Shown here: positions 50,285-57,710 of the stretch, piece by piece
How the letters are laid out: each line of letters opens with the position of its first letter
Numbering within the stretch: the stretch's first letter is position 1
NCBI RefSeq assembly: GCF_024137025.1
Contig: NZ_JAMYJR010000002.1
Coordinates: 62,001 to 126,000, forward strand
Origin: Paractinoplanes aksuensis
Lineage (GTDB): Bacteria > Actinomycetota > Actinomycetes > Mycobacteriales > Micromonosporaceae
Length of the DNA stretch: 64,000 nucleotides
Direction of reading: 5' to 3'
Notes under the pieces: model-generated
Databases searched by the model: none
Told to the model about the DNA's origin: nothing
The model's input: only the letters and a program-made list of their open reading frames with translations
Program-made: the position numbers and the translations under genes

Positions 50285-51940
50285 TTGCCGAAGATCCGTC
50301 GCCTTCTCGGCGGCCTGTTGACCGTGGCCGCGGCCGTGCTGATCGTGGCCGCCCTGGTCGTGCCGGACGCGGTCACCCGGGCCAAGGCGGGCACGTTCCT
50401 GCCCGGGGCTTTTCTGCGGCTGCCGATCGAGCTGATCCTGGGCGGGGCGGTCGCGCTGGCCCTGCCCGTACGCTGGCGCCGGCCGTTCGCCGTGCTGGCC
50501 GGGCTCGGCCTCGCGGTGCTGGTCGTCTTCAAGATCGCAAACGCCGGTTTCCGTACGGTCCTCGGGCGCAAATTCGACCCGGTGCTCGACCCGCCGCTGC
50601 TCCGCGACGGGTACAACGCTTTGACCGAGACCGACGGACGTACGTACGCCAATCTGGCTGTCGTTCTGGCCGTCGTCGCGGTCATCGGGTTGGCGGTCGC
50701 GCTGGTGCTGTCGGCGGTGCGCCTCGTCAAGCTGGGGACGCGGCACACGCTGCCGGCCAAACGGGTGCTGGGCGGGCTGGCCGCGGCCTGGATCGCGCTC
50801 GCGCTGAGCGGGCTGACGCTGTTCCCGAACGCGCCCGCCGCCTCCGACTCGGCGATCACCCTGGCCAAGTCGACCGTACGGCAGATACCGGCCACGATCC
50901 GCGACGAGCGCCAGTTCGTGGCGGCGGTGGCGCACGACCCGTACGCCACGGTGCCCGCGCCCGACCTGGTGGCCGGGCTCAAGGGCAAGAACGTGATCAT
51001 CGGCGTGGTCGAGAGCCTGGGCCACAGCTCGCTGACCGACCCCGGCATGTCGGCCATCGTCAACCCGGCCCTCGACGCGGCGGACGCCAAGCTGGGCGCG
51101 GCCGGCTTCCACTCGCGGACGGGCTGGCTGACCTCGTCGACCTACGGCGGCGGCAGCTGGCTCGCGCACGGGTCGTTCCAGTCCGGGCTGTGGGTCACCT
51201 CGCAGCGCCGCTACGACGAGATGGTCAGCGGCGACCGGCTGACGCTGACCCGCGCTTTCCGGGACGCCGGGTGGCAGACCGCGGGCATGGAGCCGGGCAA
51301 CACCAAGGACTGGCCCGAGGGCAGCTTCTACGGCTACGACCAGGTGTTCGACTCACGGAACATGGGCTACGAGGGCCCGCGCTTCGGGTGGTCGCGGATG
51401 CCCGACCAGTTCGTGCTCGACAAGTTCCAGCGGGACGTGTTCGCGAAAGCGACCAAGCCGGTGATGGCCGAGATCACGATGACCTCGAGCCACGAGCCGT
51501 GGACGCACGTGCCGTCGATGGTGCCGTGGTCGGCGATCGGCGACGGCAAGGTGTTCGAGTCGCAGGTGGCGTCGGCGCCGCCCCGCAGCGAGCTCTGGGG
51601 CGATCCGGTCAGGACACAGGCCTCGTACGCGAAGACCCTGGCCTATTCGGTCGACGCCTTCACCACGTGGGCGGCTGACTTCGCCGGCGACGACACTGTG
51701 CTCATCATGTTCGGCGACCACCAGCCGATGTCCATCATCACCGGCCGCGGGGCCAGCCACGACGTGCCGGTGTCGATCATCGCCAAGGACCCGGCGGTGC
51801 TCGACCGGATCGCGGCCTGGGGCTGGACCGACGACCTGCGCCCGGCGGCGAATGGTCCGGTCTGGCGGATGGACGAGTTCCGCGACAAATTCTTCGCCGC
51901 CTTTGGCAGGTCGGACGGGGTGGCGCTCGGCCCACGCTGA
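50285..51940 (+). CDS. Membrane alkaline-phosphatase-superfamily protein (LtaS/sulfatase-like)
   Basis: The 551-residue product has about four to five N-terminal membrane helices (residues 10-190) followed by an extracytoplasmic sulfatase-fold domain. Metal-ligand motifs are recognisable: NVIIGVVESLGHSS, a STYGGGSWLAHGSF segment with the candidate nucleophile, and LIMFGDHQPM with the Asp-His pair. This resembles LtaS-type phosphoglycerol transferases. The only start before the first helix is a TTG at 50285, preceded by GGGAG. The gene is next to the sulfotransferase. Its role in envelope polymer modification is an inference. Confidence 0.83.
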   Translation: MPKIRRLLGGLLTVAAAVLIVAALVVPDAVTRAKAGTFLPGAFLRLPIELILGGAVALALPVRWRRPFAVLAGLGLAVLVVFKIANAGFRTVLGRKFDPVLDPPLLRDGYNALTETDGRTYANLAVVLAVVAVIGLAVALVLSAVRLVKLGTRHTLPAKRVLGGLAAAWIALALSGLTLFPNAPAASDSAITLAKSTVRQIPATIRDERQFVAAVAHDPYATVPAPDLVAGLKGKNVIIGVVESLGHSSLTDPGMSAIVNPALDAADAKLGAAGFHSRTGWLTSSTYGGGSWLAHGSFQSGLWVTSQRRYDEMVSGDRLTLTRAFRDAGWQTAGMEPGNTKDWPEGSFYGYDQVFDSRNMGYEGPRFGWSRMPDQFVLDKFQRDVFAKATKPVMAEITMTSSHEPWTHVPSMVPWSAIGDGKVFESQVASAPPRSELWGDPVRTQASYAKTLAYSVDAFTTWAADFAGDDTVLIMFGDHQPMSIITGRGASHDVPVSIIAKDPAVLDRIAAWGWTDDLRPAANGPVWRMDEFRDKFFAAFGRSDGVALGPR

Positions 51941-52847
51941 TCTGGATCGATCCGACCTTTCCTGTTTCCTCTCCGGCATCCCGGACGGCCGCGCCAAATC
52001 CGGCGGCATCGCGGTGGGCACCCGGGCGGCAGACGCGATGATCGCCGCTCGGGTCGGCGACGGCGCTTTCGGTTCCGCCACTTGGAACGTCTCGACCGCG
52101 CCGGGCCAATGGCGGCCCACTCCGCCCACGCCGGCTTCCGACGGCGCCTGGGTCGGATCCCTTCGCCCCTTCGCCATCCGCAGCGGCGACCAGTTCCGCA
52201 CGGCCGGGCCGCCGCCGTTGCGGAGCGCGGCCTACACGCGCGACTTCAACGAGGTCAAGGCGATCGGCGGCGTGACCAGCACGGTCCGCACGGCCGACCA
52301 GACCTCGTCGGCGATCTGGTGGCACGACCGGCGCCTGACCGAGTGGGAGATCAAGCGCCAGGTGTCGGACCGCCAGCACCTGACCACGCTGCAGGCGGCC
52401 CGGTTCTTCGGGCTGGCCGAGATCGCCAACGCGGACTCGCTGATCGCCTGCTTCAACGAGAAGAAGCACTGGAACTTCTGGCGCCCGGTCACCGCCGTGC
52501 AAGAGGCCGCATCCGACGGCAACCCCCGCACCACCGCCGACCCGACCTGGATGCCGCTGCTGGTGACCCCGCCCTTCCCCGACTACACCTCGGGCCACAC
52601 GTGCTCGACCTCGACCATCATGTACACGATGCGGGCCTTCTTCGGCCGCGACGACATCCCGTTCTCGGCCTACAGCGCCGACTCCGGCACCACCCGCTCG
52701 TTCCGGAGCTTCTCAGCCGCCCTCGAAGAGGTGGTCGAGGCCCGCATCTGGGGCGGCGTCCACTACCGCAGCGCCGACGTCCAGGGTGTGAAGGTCGGCG
52801 TCGGCGTCGCCAAGTATGTGCTGGCCCATGAGTTCCGCCGACGGTGA
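51941..52847 (+). pseudogene. Vanadium-dependent haloperoxidase/PAP2-family gene, 5'-truncated
   Basis: The frame begins abruptly after the stop of the LtaS-like gene with DLDRSDLSCFLSGIPDGRAK, a segment that lies in the middle of normal family members, and no plausible start precedes it. The remaining ~300 residues contain the whole vanadate/phosphate site: KHWNFWRPVT (Lys, Arg), YTSGHTCST (Ser-Gly-His) and RIWGGVHYRSADVQG (Arg, His). The family is usually secreted and over 400 residues long; signal peptide and N-terminal helices are missing. Possible residual starts, such as a GTG near 52014, would give only a partial fold. I treat it as a truncated gene. Confidence 0.65.
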
Positions 52848-52865
52848 GTGTGGTTCTGTATCGCG

Positions 52866-53864
52866 GTGACTTCTGACCCTCCCGGCTGGGACGCCATCGA
52901 CGAGCGGCTCGGCGCGCTGTATCCCGGTGTCGAGCCGCAGCACTTCGGGACCCTGATCAAGTTCGCGATGGGCGGACCCGATCCGCTGGACGGAGTGAGC
53001 TTCTACGCCCGCAGTGAGCCGGTGCCGCACTGGCATCTGGTCGGCTACGGGATGAGCGAGCTCTACGAGAAAGAGACCGACAACGCCGACGAATCGGGAT
53101 GGGGCTTCGAGTTCACGTTCCGGGTCGCCCGCGACGAGGACGAGACCGAGCCGCCGCTGTGGGCGGCCAACCTGCTGCAGAACCTGGCCCGCTACGTCTA
53201 CTCGAGCGGCAACTGGTTCGAGCCCGGCCACCACATGAACGCCAACGGCCCGATCCGGCACGAGTACGAGACGGCGGTGACGGCGCTCGCCTTCGCCGAG
53301 GACCCGGAACTCGGCGCGATCGGCACCCCCAACGGGCGGGTGCTCTTCCTGCAGGTGGTGGGTCTGACCGGCGACGAGTACGAGGCGGCGCGGCGCTGGA
53401 ACACCAACGGCGTGCTCGCCCTGCTGGCCGAACGGCAGCCGCTGTTGGTGACCGATCTCGACCGGCCCTCGGCGACCGACGACCCCGAGGTGCGGGCGGC
53501 CGTCGAGGCGGGCCGGGCGCGGGACGGCTCCTCGACGGGGTGGCTGCTGGTCGGCGGTTTCACGTGGGCGCCGGCCGGCGAGGCGGTCCGGCTCACCGTC
53601 AAGGAGATCACGGCCGGGATGGTGGCCGACGCCGTGCGCGACCGGCTTCCGTACGGCCGGAGTCTGCTCCTGGAAGGCGGCGATCACCGGGTGCTGCTGA
53701 ACCAGGCCGGCACCGCCGCCGTCCGCCACCCGGAGGACGGGCCGCTCGAGATCGATCTGCCACCGGCGGCGGTCACGGCCCTGATCGGGGCGACCGCCAT
53801 CGGTTCCTACGGGCTGCCGGAGGCTCCGGGCGTGATGGTCGAGGTCGTCGGGGAGTCGCCGTAA
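52866..53864 (+). CDS. Suppressor-of-fused (SUFU) domain protein
   Basis: The 332-residue product matches bacterial SUFU-domain proteins: PPGWDAIDERLGALYPGVEP, LDGVSFYARSEPVPHWHLV, GYGMSELYEK, SGWGFEFTFRVAR and the FLQVVGLTGDEYEAARRWNT segment. The C-terminal 100 residues are an extra alpha/beta part. Bacterial SUFU proteins often serve as immunity proteins of polymorphic toxins, but no toxin gene is adjacent. A GTG at 52866 starts the conserved domain; a start six codons earlier is possible. Its 3' end overlaps the convergent methyltransferase gene by 58 bp. Confidence 0.82.
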   Translation: MTSDPPGWDAIDERLGALYPGVEPQHFGTLIKFAMGGPDPLDGVSFYARSEPVPHWHLVGYGMSELYEKETDNADESGWGFEFTFRVARDEDETEPPLWAANLLQNLARYVYSSGNWFEPGHHMNANGPIRHEYETAVTALAFAEDPELGAIGTPNGRVLFLQVVGLTGDEYEAARRWNTNGVLALLAERQPLLVTDLDRPSATDDPEVRAAVEAGRARDGSSTGWLLVGGFTWAPAGEAVRLTVKEITAGMVADAVRDRLPYGRSLLLEGGDHRVLLNQAGTAAVRHPEDGPLEIDLPPAAVTALIGATAIGSYGLPEAPGVMVEVVGESP

Positions 53865-54664
53865 CGGCTGATCAGCAGGCGGCCGCCGGGCTCGACCAGT
53901 GTCAGCAGGTGGCGGAACAGGTCGGGGCGGCGGCGGGCGGGAACGGCCTCGGGCAGCACGTGGACGAAGGTGAAGCGGCGACCGTTTTGCGGCCGGTAGT
54001 CGATGGCGTTGGCGTGCTCGATGCGGTCGGACCAGTGCGGCAGCCGGGCGCGGGCGAGCCCGACCAGGCGTGGGGCCAGATCTATCCCGTACGGCTCGAT
54101 GGTGCGGCCCCGCTCGGCCGCCCACGCGTGGATCGACTCCATGAGCAGGCCGTTGGCGCAGCCGACGTCCAGGAACGTGCCGTCGCGGTGCAAGTGGTCG
54201 ACGATCTGCTCACGGCGGGCGCGCCAGCGATCAGCGTCGCCGTCGAAGCCGGAGCCTGCCTGCGGCGTGGCGCCCCGCAGGTAGGCGGGCTCGAGCAGGC
54301 GTACGTTGTCGGCGTAGTAGCCGTCGTCCGACTGCTCGCGAAACGAGGCCAGGCCGTCGCGGACGACCGGGAAGTCGTCGGCGCTCGCGGTCGGGCCGTC
54401 GCCGGTCCGGTCGCCGTCGAGCCAGACGTAGAGGTGGTCGCCGTCGGCGGCGAAGGGGTGCACCCGCTGCGGGCGGTAAGCCAGCGCGTCGACCGGGACG
54501 GTCAGGCAGGTGTCGAGCAGGTAGTGGTCGCCTTCGTTGACGGTCGCGGTGAGCAGTTCGGGCCCGGGGCGGGCGGCGCATCGGCCGTCCGGAAGAAAAG
54601 GCACGAAGGTGATGCGCCGGACGGACGAGGGGTCGGGATCGCCCTCGATCAGGCGGTAGGTCAC
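53807..54664 (-). CDS. Class I SAM-dependent methyltransferase with N-terminal NUDIX-like region
   Basis: The 285-residue product has an N-terminal region (about 1-105) resembling a NUDIX-type fold (ITFVPFLPDGRCAARPG, HLYVWLDGD). This is followed by a methyltransferase domain with motif I FLDVGCANGLLMES, motif II YGIDLAPRLVGLAR and RFTFVHVLPEA. The GTG at 54664 overlaps the TGA of the upstream lipoprotein gene, so the two are coupled. The stop lies inside the 3' end of the convergent SUFU gene. The substrate is not predictable. Confidence 0.82.
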   Translation of the reverse strand: MTYRLIEGDPDPSSVRRITFVPFLPDGRCAARPGPELLTATVNEGDHYLLDTCLTVPVDALAYRPQRVHPFAADGDHLYVWLDGDRTGDGPTASADDFPVVRDGLASFREQSDDGYYADNVRLLEPAYLRGATPQAGSGFDGDADRWRARREQIVDHLHRDGTFLDVGCANGLLMESIHAWAAERGRTIEPYGIDLAPRLVGLARARLPHWSDRIEHANAIDYRPQNGRRFTFVHVLPEAVPARRRPDLFRHLLTLVEPGGRLLISRYGDSPTTSTITPGASGSP

Positions 54665-55233
54665 GGGTGCTCGCCGCCGGTGGACGGGGCCGGCGTCGGG
54701 GCGGGGCACAGCGTGAGGGCGAGGCTGCCGAACGCGTCGGGCGGGCCGGGCTGGTAGCTGTTGCAGAAGACGACGCCGGTGGTGGCGGTCGACCAGCCGT
54801 GGAACGTGCCGCGGACCGTCGGGTCGCAGCGCACCTCGAACTCGGCGGTGACGCGGTTGACGCCGGTCCAGAGGACCATCTGGGTCCCACTCTCGGCCGA
54901 GATGCCCAGGTGGTCCGGGGTCGGCTCCGGGGACCGGGCCAGGACGGGGGAGCCCGTCTCGGACTGCAGCGATGTGGCCAGGCGCTCCAGCCACTCGGGC
55001 GGTGCGTCGACGCCGGTGACGGTCGGCCGGAACGGCTCGTCGAGCAGCATCGTCTCGCGGGTGCCGGCGAGGAGTGAGGCGTTGGTGAGCACGGGCCGGG
55101 TGGTGCTCGGCGACCAGGTGAGGTGATCCGCGGTGGGATCGCACCCGGCCGGGACGACCGGGTCGGTGGAGGGTTTCGCGCAGCCGGCCGCCAATAGGAT
55201 CGCTGCCAGCACGACCCACCTGATCATGATCAT
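54661..55233 (-). CDS. Small lipoprotein of unknown function
   Basis: The 190-residue precursor has a signal peptide with lipobox LAAGC (Cys near residue 18), so it should be anchored outside the membrane. The mature part has four further cysteines that may form disulfides and no known domain. It starts at an ATG at 55233 (a second ATG lies two codons later) and overlaps the methyltransferase gene. No homologous family is recognised. Confidence 0.75.
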   Translation of the reverse strand: MIMIRWVVLAAILLAAGCAKPSTDPVVPAGCDPTADHLTWSPSTTRPVLTNASLLAGTRETMLLDEPFRPTVTGVDAPPEWLERLATSLQSETGSPVLARSPEPTPDHLGISAESGTQMVLWTGVNRVTAEFEVRCDPTVRGTFHGWSTATTGVVFCNSYQPGPPDAFGSLALTLCPAPTPAPSTGGEHP

Positions 55234-55242
55234 CGGGAAATC

Positions 55243-56286
55243 CTATGTGGTGCGGCGAAGGGCCTCGGCGAGGACGGCGGCAATGCCCGGCTCATCGACG
55301 ATGGCGGTGGCGTCGCCCCCGTACCGGCGCAGGGCCTGACCGATCGCGGTGAGGGACGGTTCCTGGGACAGGGCCCAGCGGGCGGCGGCGACCTTGGGGG
55401 AATGGACGTGCTCGGCGGCGAAGTGCCAGATGCGGCAGGCGGTCAGCACCATGAAGGCCGCGTTCGGCGCGTCGTCGGTCAGGCCCTGCCAGGTGCGGAG
55501 CCAGTGCCGCCCGCGGGCGACCACCCACTCGGGCGGGATCGGGCCGATCAGCCCGGCCGGCGCGGCGCCGACCAGGGCGAGGCCGTCCTGCCGAGCCATC
55601 GACAACTCAGCCAGCAGATCGGTGGCGGCGGGCAGGCGCCGCTCCACCTCCAGCTCGGGTTCCGCCGGAGGCCGCACGGCGCCGCCGGCCGCGGGTTCGG
55701 CCGGATAGCGGTCAACGTCAAATGCCGTCGAATTGGCGCCGGCCACGACGGCGCCGGGTTCGGTGGGATGGCGTTCGTCATCAGGCGCCGTTGGCGTGGC
55801 GTCGGTCGTGACGTCGTTCGGTTCGGGATCGGCTGGGTAGCGCCCGGCATGAACCTTCAGTGGTCGTGCTGGGGTGGGGGATTGGTTGGCGTTGATCGTG
55901 TCGACGCCGGGTTCGGTGCGACGGCGGTCATCGGCAAGCGTCTGTGGGTCGGCGTCGGTCGCGACATCGTTCGGTTGGGGATCGGGCGGGTAGCGCCCGA
56001 CGTGGAGCTCCAGCGGTGGTGCCGGTATGGGGGAGCGGGTGGCGTCGACCGTGACGACGTCGAGGTCGAGGCCGGCCGCGTCGCCGAGGTCGGCGTGGCG
56101 GACGAGGGTGATGATCCGCTCCGTCTGCTCATCGGTGATCGGCCGGTCGACGATCGCGAGCAGGTCGATGTCGCTGGAGCCCGGCCGGAAGCCGCCCGCC
56201 GCGAGCGACCCGTGCAGGATGACCGACCGGCAGTCAGCCCCGAGAACCGCAGCCAGGGATTCGGCGATGGCGAGGTGCGGCGTCAT
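55243..56286 (-). CDS. Aminoglycoside nucleotidyltransferase-like protein with internal repeat insertion
   Basis: The 347-residue product has the nucleotidyltransferase motif LHGSLAAGGFRPGSSDIDLL near the N-terminus and a C-terminal helical domain of the AadA/ANT(3'')-type (GPIPPEWVVARGRHWLRTWQ, AAFMVLTACRIWHFAA). Between them (about residues 90-205) is a roughly 110-residue insertion of two 51-residue repeats plus a fragment, rich in Pro, Asp and Thr. Normal family members are about 260 residues. Both catalytic Asp residues are kept. It overlaps the TetR gene (ATGA) and is probably controlled by it. Resistance to an aminoglycoside is possible but unproven. Confidence 0.8.
   Translation of the reverse strand: MTPHLAIAESLAAVLGADCRSVILHGSLAAGGFRPGSSDIDLLAIVDRPITDEQTERIITLVRHADLGDAAGLDLDVVTVDATRSPIPAPPLELHVGRYPPDPQPNDVATDADPQTLADDRRRTEPGVDTINANQSPTPARPLKVHAGRYPADPEPNDVTTDATPTAPDDERHPTEPGAVVAGANSTAFDVDRYPAEPAAGGAVRPPAEPELEVERRLPAATDLLAELSMARQDGLALVGAAPAGLIGPIPPEWVVARGRHWLRTWQGLTDDAPNAAFMVLTACRIWHFAAEHVHSPKVAAARWALSQEPSLTAIGQALRRYGGDATAIVDEPGIAAVLAEALRRTT
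55752..56057 (-). repeat. 153-bp direct repeat inside the nucleotidyltransferase gene
   Basis: Two copies of a 153-bp unit (CGCCGGGTTCGGTG at 55752 and again at 55905 on the plus strand) are about 70% alike, with a third partial copy near 55695. They encode the repeated PL-x2-H-x-GRYP-x-DP-x-PNDV peptide. The length keeps the reading frame. Confidence 0.75.
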
Positions 56287-57086
56287 GCGGTGGCGAGGGC
56301 GCCGTGAAGGTAGATCTCGACCAGGTCAGCCGTGGTGACGGTCGAGGTCTGCGCCCCAGGCAGCCGGCTGCGCCCGAAGAACAGGCTCAGGAACGTATCG
56401 GCGGCGACCTCGGGTTTCTGACGCAGGTGCGGCCGTTCCGGTTCGAACAGCTCGAGCACGGCACGTCGGGTAGCCGCCTGCGAGGCGTTGCGGCCGGCCG
56501 ACATCTCGCGGGCCTCGGCGCTGTGCGGCGCGGGCCGCTGAAAACGGGCCGCGCCCCCCGAAACGCCGCCGCCGACTCCCTCGCCGCGACCGGCGGCCTC
56601 GCCGCCGTGACCGCTGCGATCGCCGCCACTGATCCCCTCGCTGCCGGCGCCCTTGCCACCGATGTTGCTGCCACCGACGCTGCCGCGACCGCTGCCACCG
56701 ATCCCCTCGCCGCCACCGCCACCGACGCCGCCGCTTGCGTTGAGCGCGCCGATGACGGCGCCCATGCGGCCCAAGTAGGCATCGAGAGCGTCGACGGCCT
56801 CGGTCAGGCGGGCCGCGAGCGGCTGGTCGAGCGCGATGGATTCCAGCTCTTGCAAGGTCTGCGCCGGATCCATCGCAGCCAGAACACATGCTTCCAACAC
56901 AGCATTCTTGTCGGCAAAGACCCGGAAGATCGTGGCCTCCCCGATCCCAGCCGCTCGGGCAATCTTCGCCGTGGTCACCCCGGCCCCGAACTCCGCCACC
57001 AACGGCAGCGCAGCCCGCACAATCGTCTCCCGCCTCTGCTCAGCGGTCATCCCCGGCGCCCGGCGCCGCTCCTTGGGTGTCGTCAT
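56283..57086 (-). CDS. TetR-family regulator with a glycine-rich insertion
   Basis: The 267-residue product has the TetR DNA-binding domain at the N-terminus (TAEQRRETIVRAALPLVAEF, VTTAKIARAAGIGEATIFRV). The ligand-binding domain is interrupted at about residues 118-180 by a Gly/Ser-rich segment (GGVGGGGGEGIGGSGRGS and more). Without it the protein would have the usual length of about 200 residues. An 18-bp perfect palindrome lies 15 bp upstream of the ATG, consistent with autoregulation. The stop overlaps the start of the nucleotidyltransferase gene, so both are controlled together. Confidence 0.87.
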   Translation of the reverse strand: MTTPKERRRAPGMTAEQRRETIVRAALPLVAEFGAGVTTAKIARAAGIGEATIFRVFADKNAVLEACVLAAMDPAQTLQELESIALDQPLAARLTEAVDALDAYLGRMGAVIGALNASGGVGGGGGEGIGGSGRGSVGGSNIGGKGAGSEGISGGDRSGHGGEAAGRGEGVGGGVSGGAARFQRPAPHSAEAREMSAGRNASQAATRRAVLELFEPERPHLRQKPEVAADTFLSLFFGRSRLPGAQTSTVTTADLVEIYLHGALATA

Positions 57087-57100
57087 GCGCTCGATGCTAA

Positions 57101-57118
57101 GGAGTGAGTACTCACTCC
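57101..57118. promoter_or_regulatory. Perfect 18-bp TetR-type operator
   Basis: GGAGTGAGTACTCACTCC is fully self-complementary and lies directly upstream of the TetR gene. TGAGTACTCA-centred palindromes are typical TetR-family targets. It would control the TetR/nucleotidyltransferase operon. Confidence 0.87.
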
Positions 57119-57169
57119 GTCAACGGAAAACCGTTGAAGCCTGCAATGACAACGCTTGATTGCCCCGCC

Positions 57170-57420
57170 CACCTCGTCTTGCCCCGCCCAACCTCACCTC
57201 GCGCTACCCCGCGCCGCCTCGCCTTGCGCTGTCCCGCCCCGCGCCGCCTCGCCCAGCCTCGCCTCGCCCCGCGCCGCTTCGCCTCGCCCCGCGCCGCTTC
57301 GCCTCGCCCCGCGCCGCCTTGCCCCGCGCTGTCCCGCTCGCGCCGGCCCGCCCCGCGCCGCTTCGCCTCGCCCCGCTTCGCCCGCGCTGTCCCGCCTCGC
57401 GCCGGCCCGCCCCGATCGGC
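57170..57420. repeat. Low-complexity ~20-bp tandem repeat in a long gene-free gap
   Basis: The unit CGCCTCGCCCCGCGCCGCTT and shortened variants recur at least ten times. The stretch is almost pure C and G with regular T, giving Pro/Ala/Arg repeats in any frame. It occupies the middle of the 592-bp interval between the TetR operator and the GH26 gene. Nothing coding is apparent. Confidence 0.7.
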
Positions 57421-57557
57421 TTGGTTGAGATAGGGGTCATCAGTGGCACTCCTGGCCGGTGGCTTTCAGTGCTGTGTGCGAGGGCAGGGCGGCTCACTTG
57501 GTGGCCGGCGGCTGGCTGCGCGTTCTGATCGCGTACGGCGGGAAACGCTCAAGCGAC

Positions 57558-57602
57558 GCGCAGCGTGACCGATCGCAGCGGCCGATAGGCCGGAGACTGC
57601 GC
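57558..57602 (+). promoter_or_regulatory. Structured 5' leader of the GH26 gene
   Basis: GCGCAG (57558) pairs with CTGCGC (57597), enclosing a hairpin CGGCC-GATA-GGCCG whose loop is a GNRA-type tetraloop. A further C/G-rich hairpin lies near 57674-57692, just before the AGGAGGAG ribosome site. The arrangement resembles a riboswitch or attenuator leader of the kind found before secreted wall enzymes. I could not match it to a known class. Confidence 0.35.
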
Positions 57603-57710
57603 GGAACACGCAACCGAGCGGCACCGGGACGGGCACGTGGCGTGCACCCGGCGGCCTGGAATCTCTTCTCATGCCCGGCGGACAACGGCCGGACAACAGG
57701 AGGAGATTCA

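Noticed and set aside
57431..57710. Calling the GH26 leader a known riboswitch (cyclic-di-AMP or cyclic-di-GMP type)
   Set aside because: I could not align it to the conserved cores of those classes by eye; only generic stems are visible.
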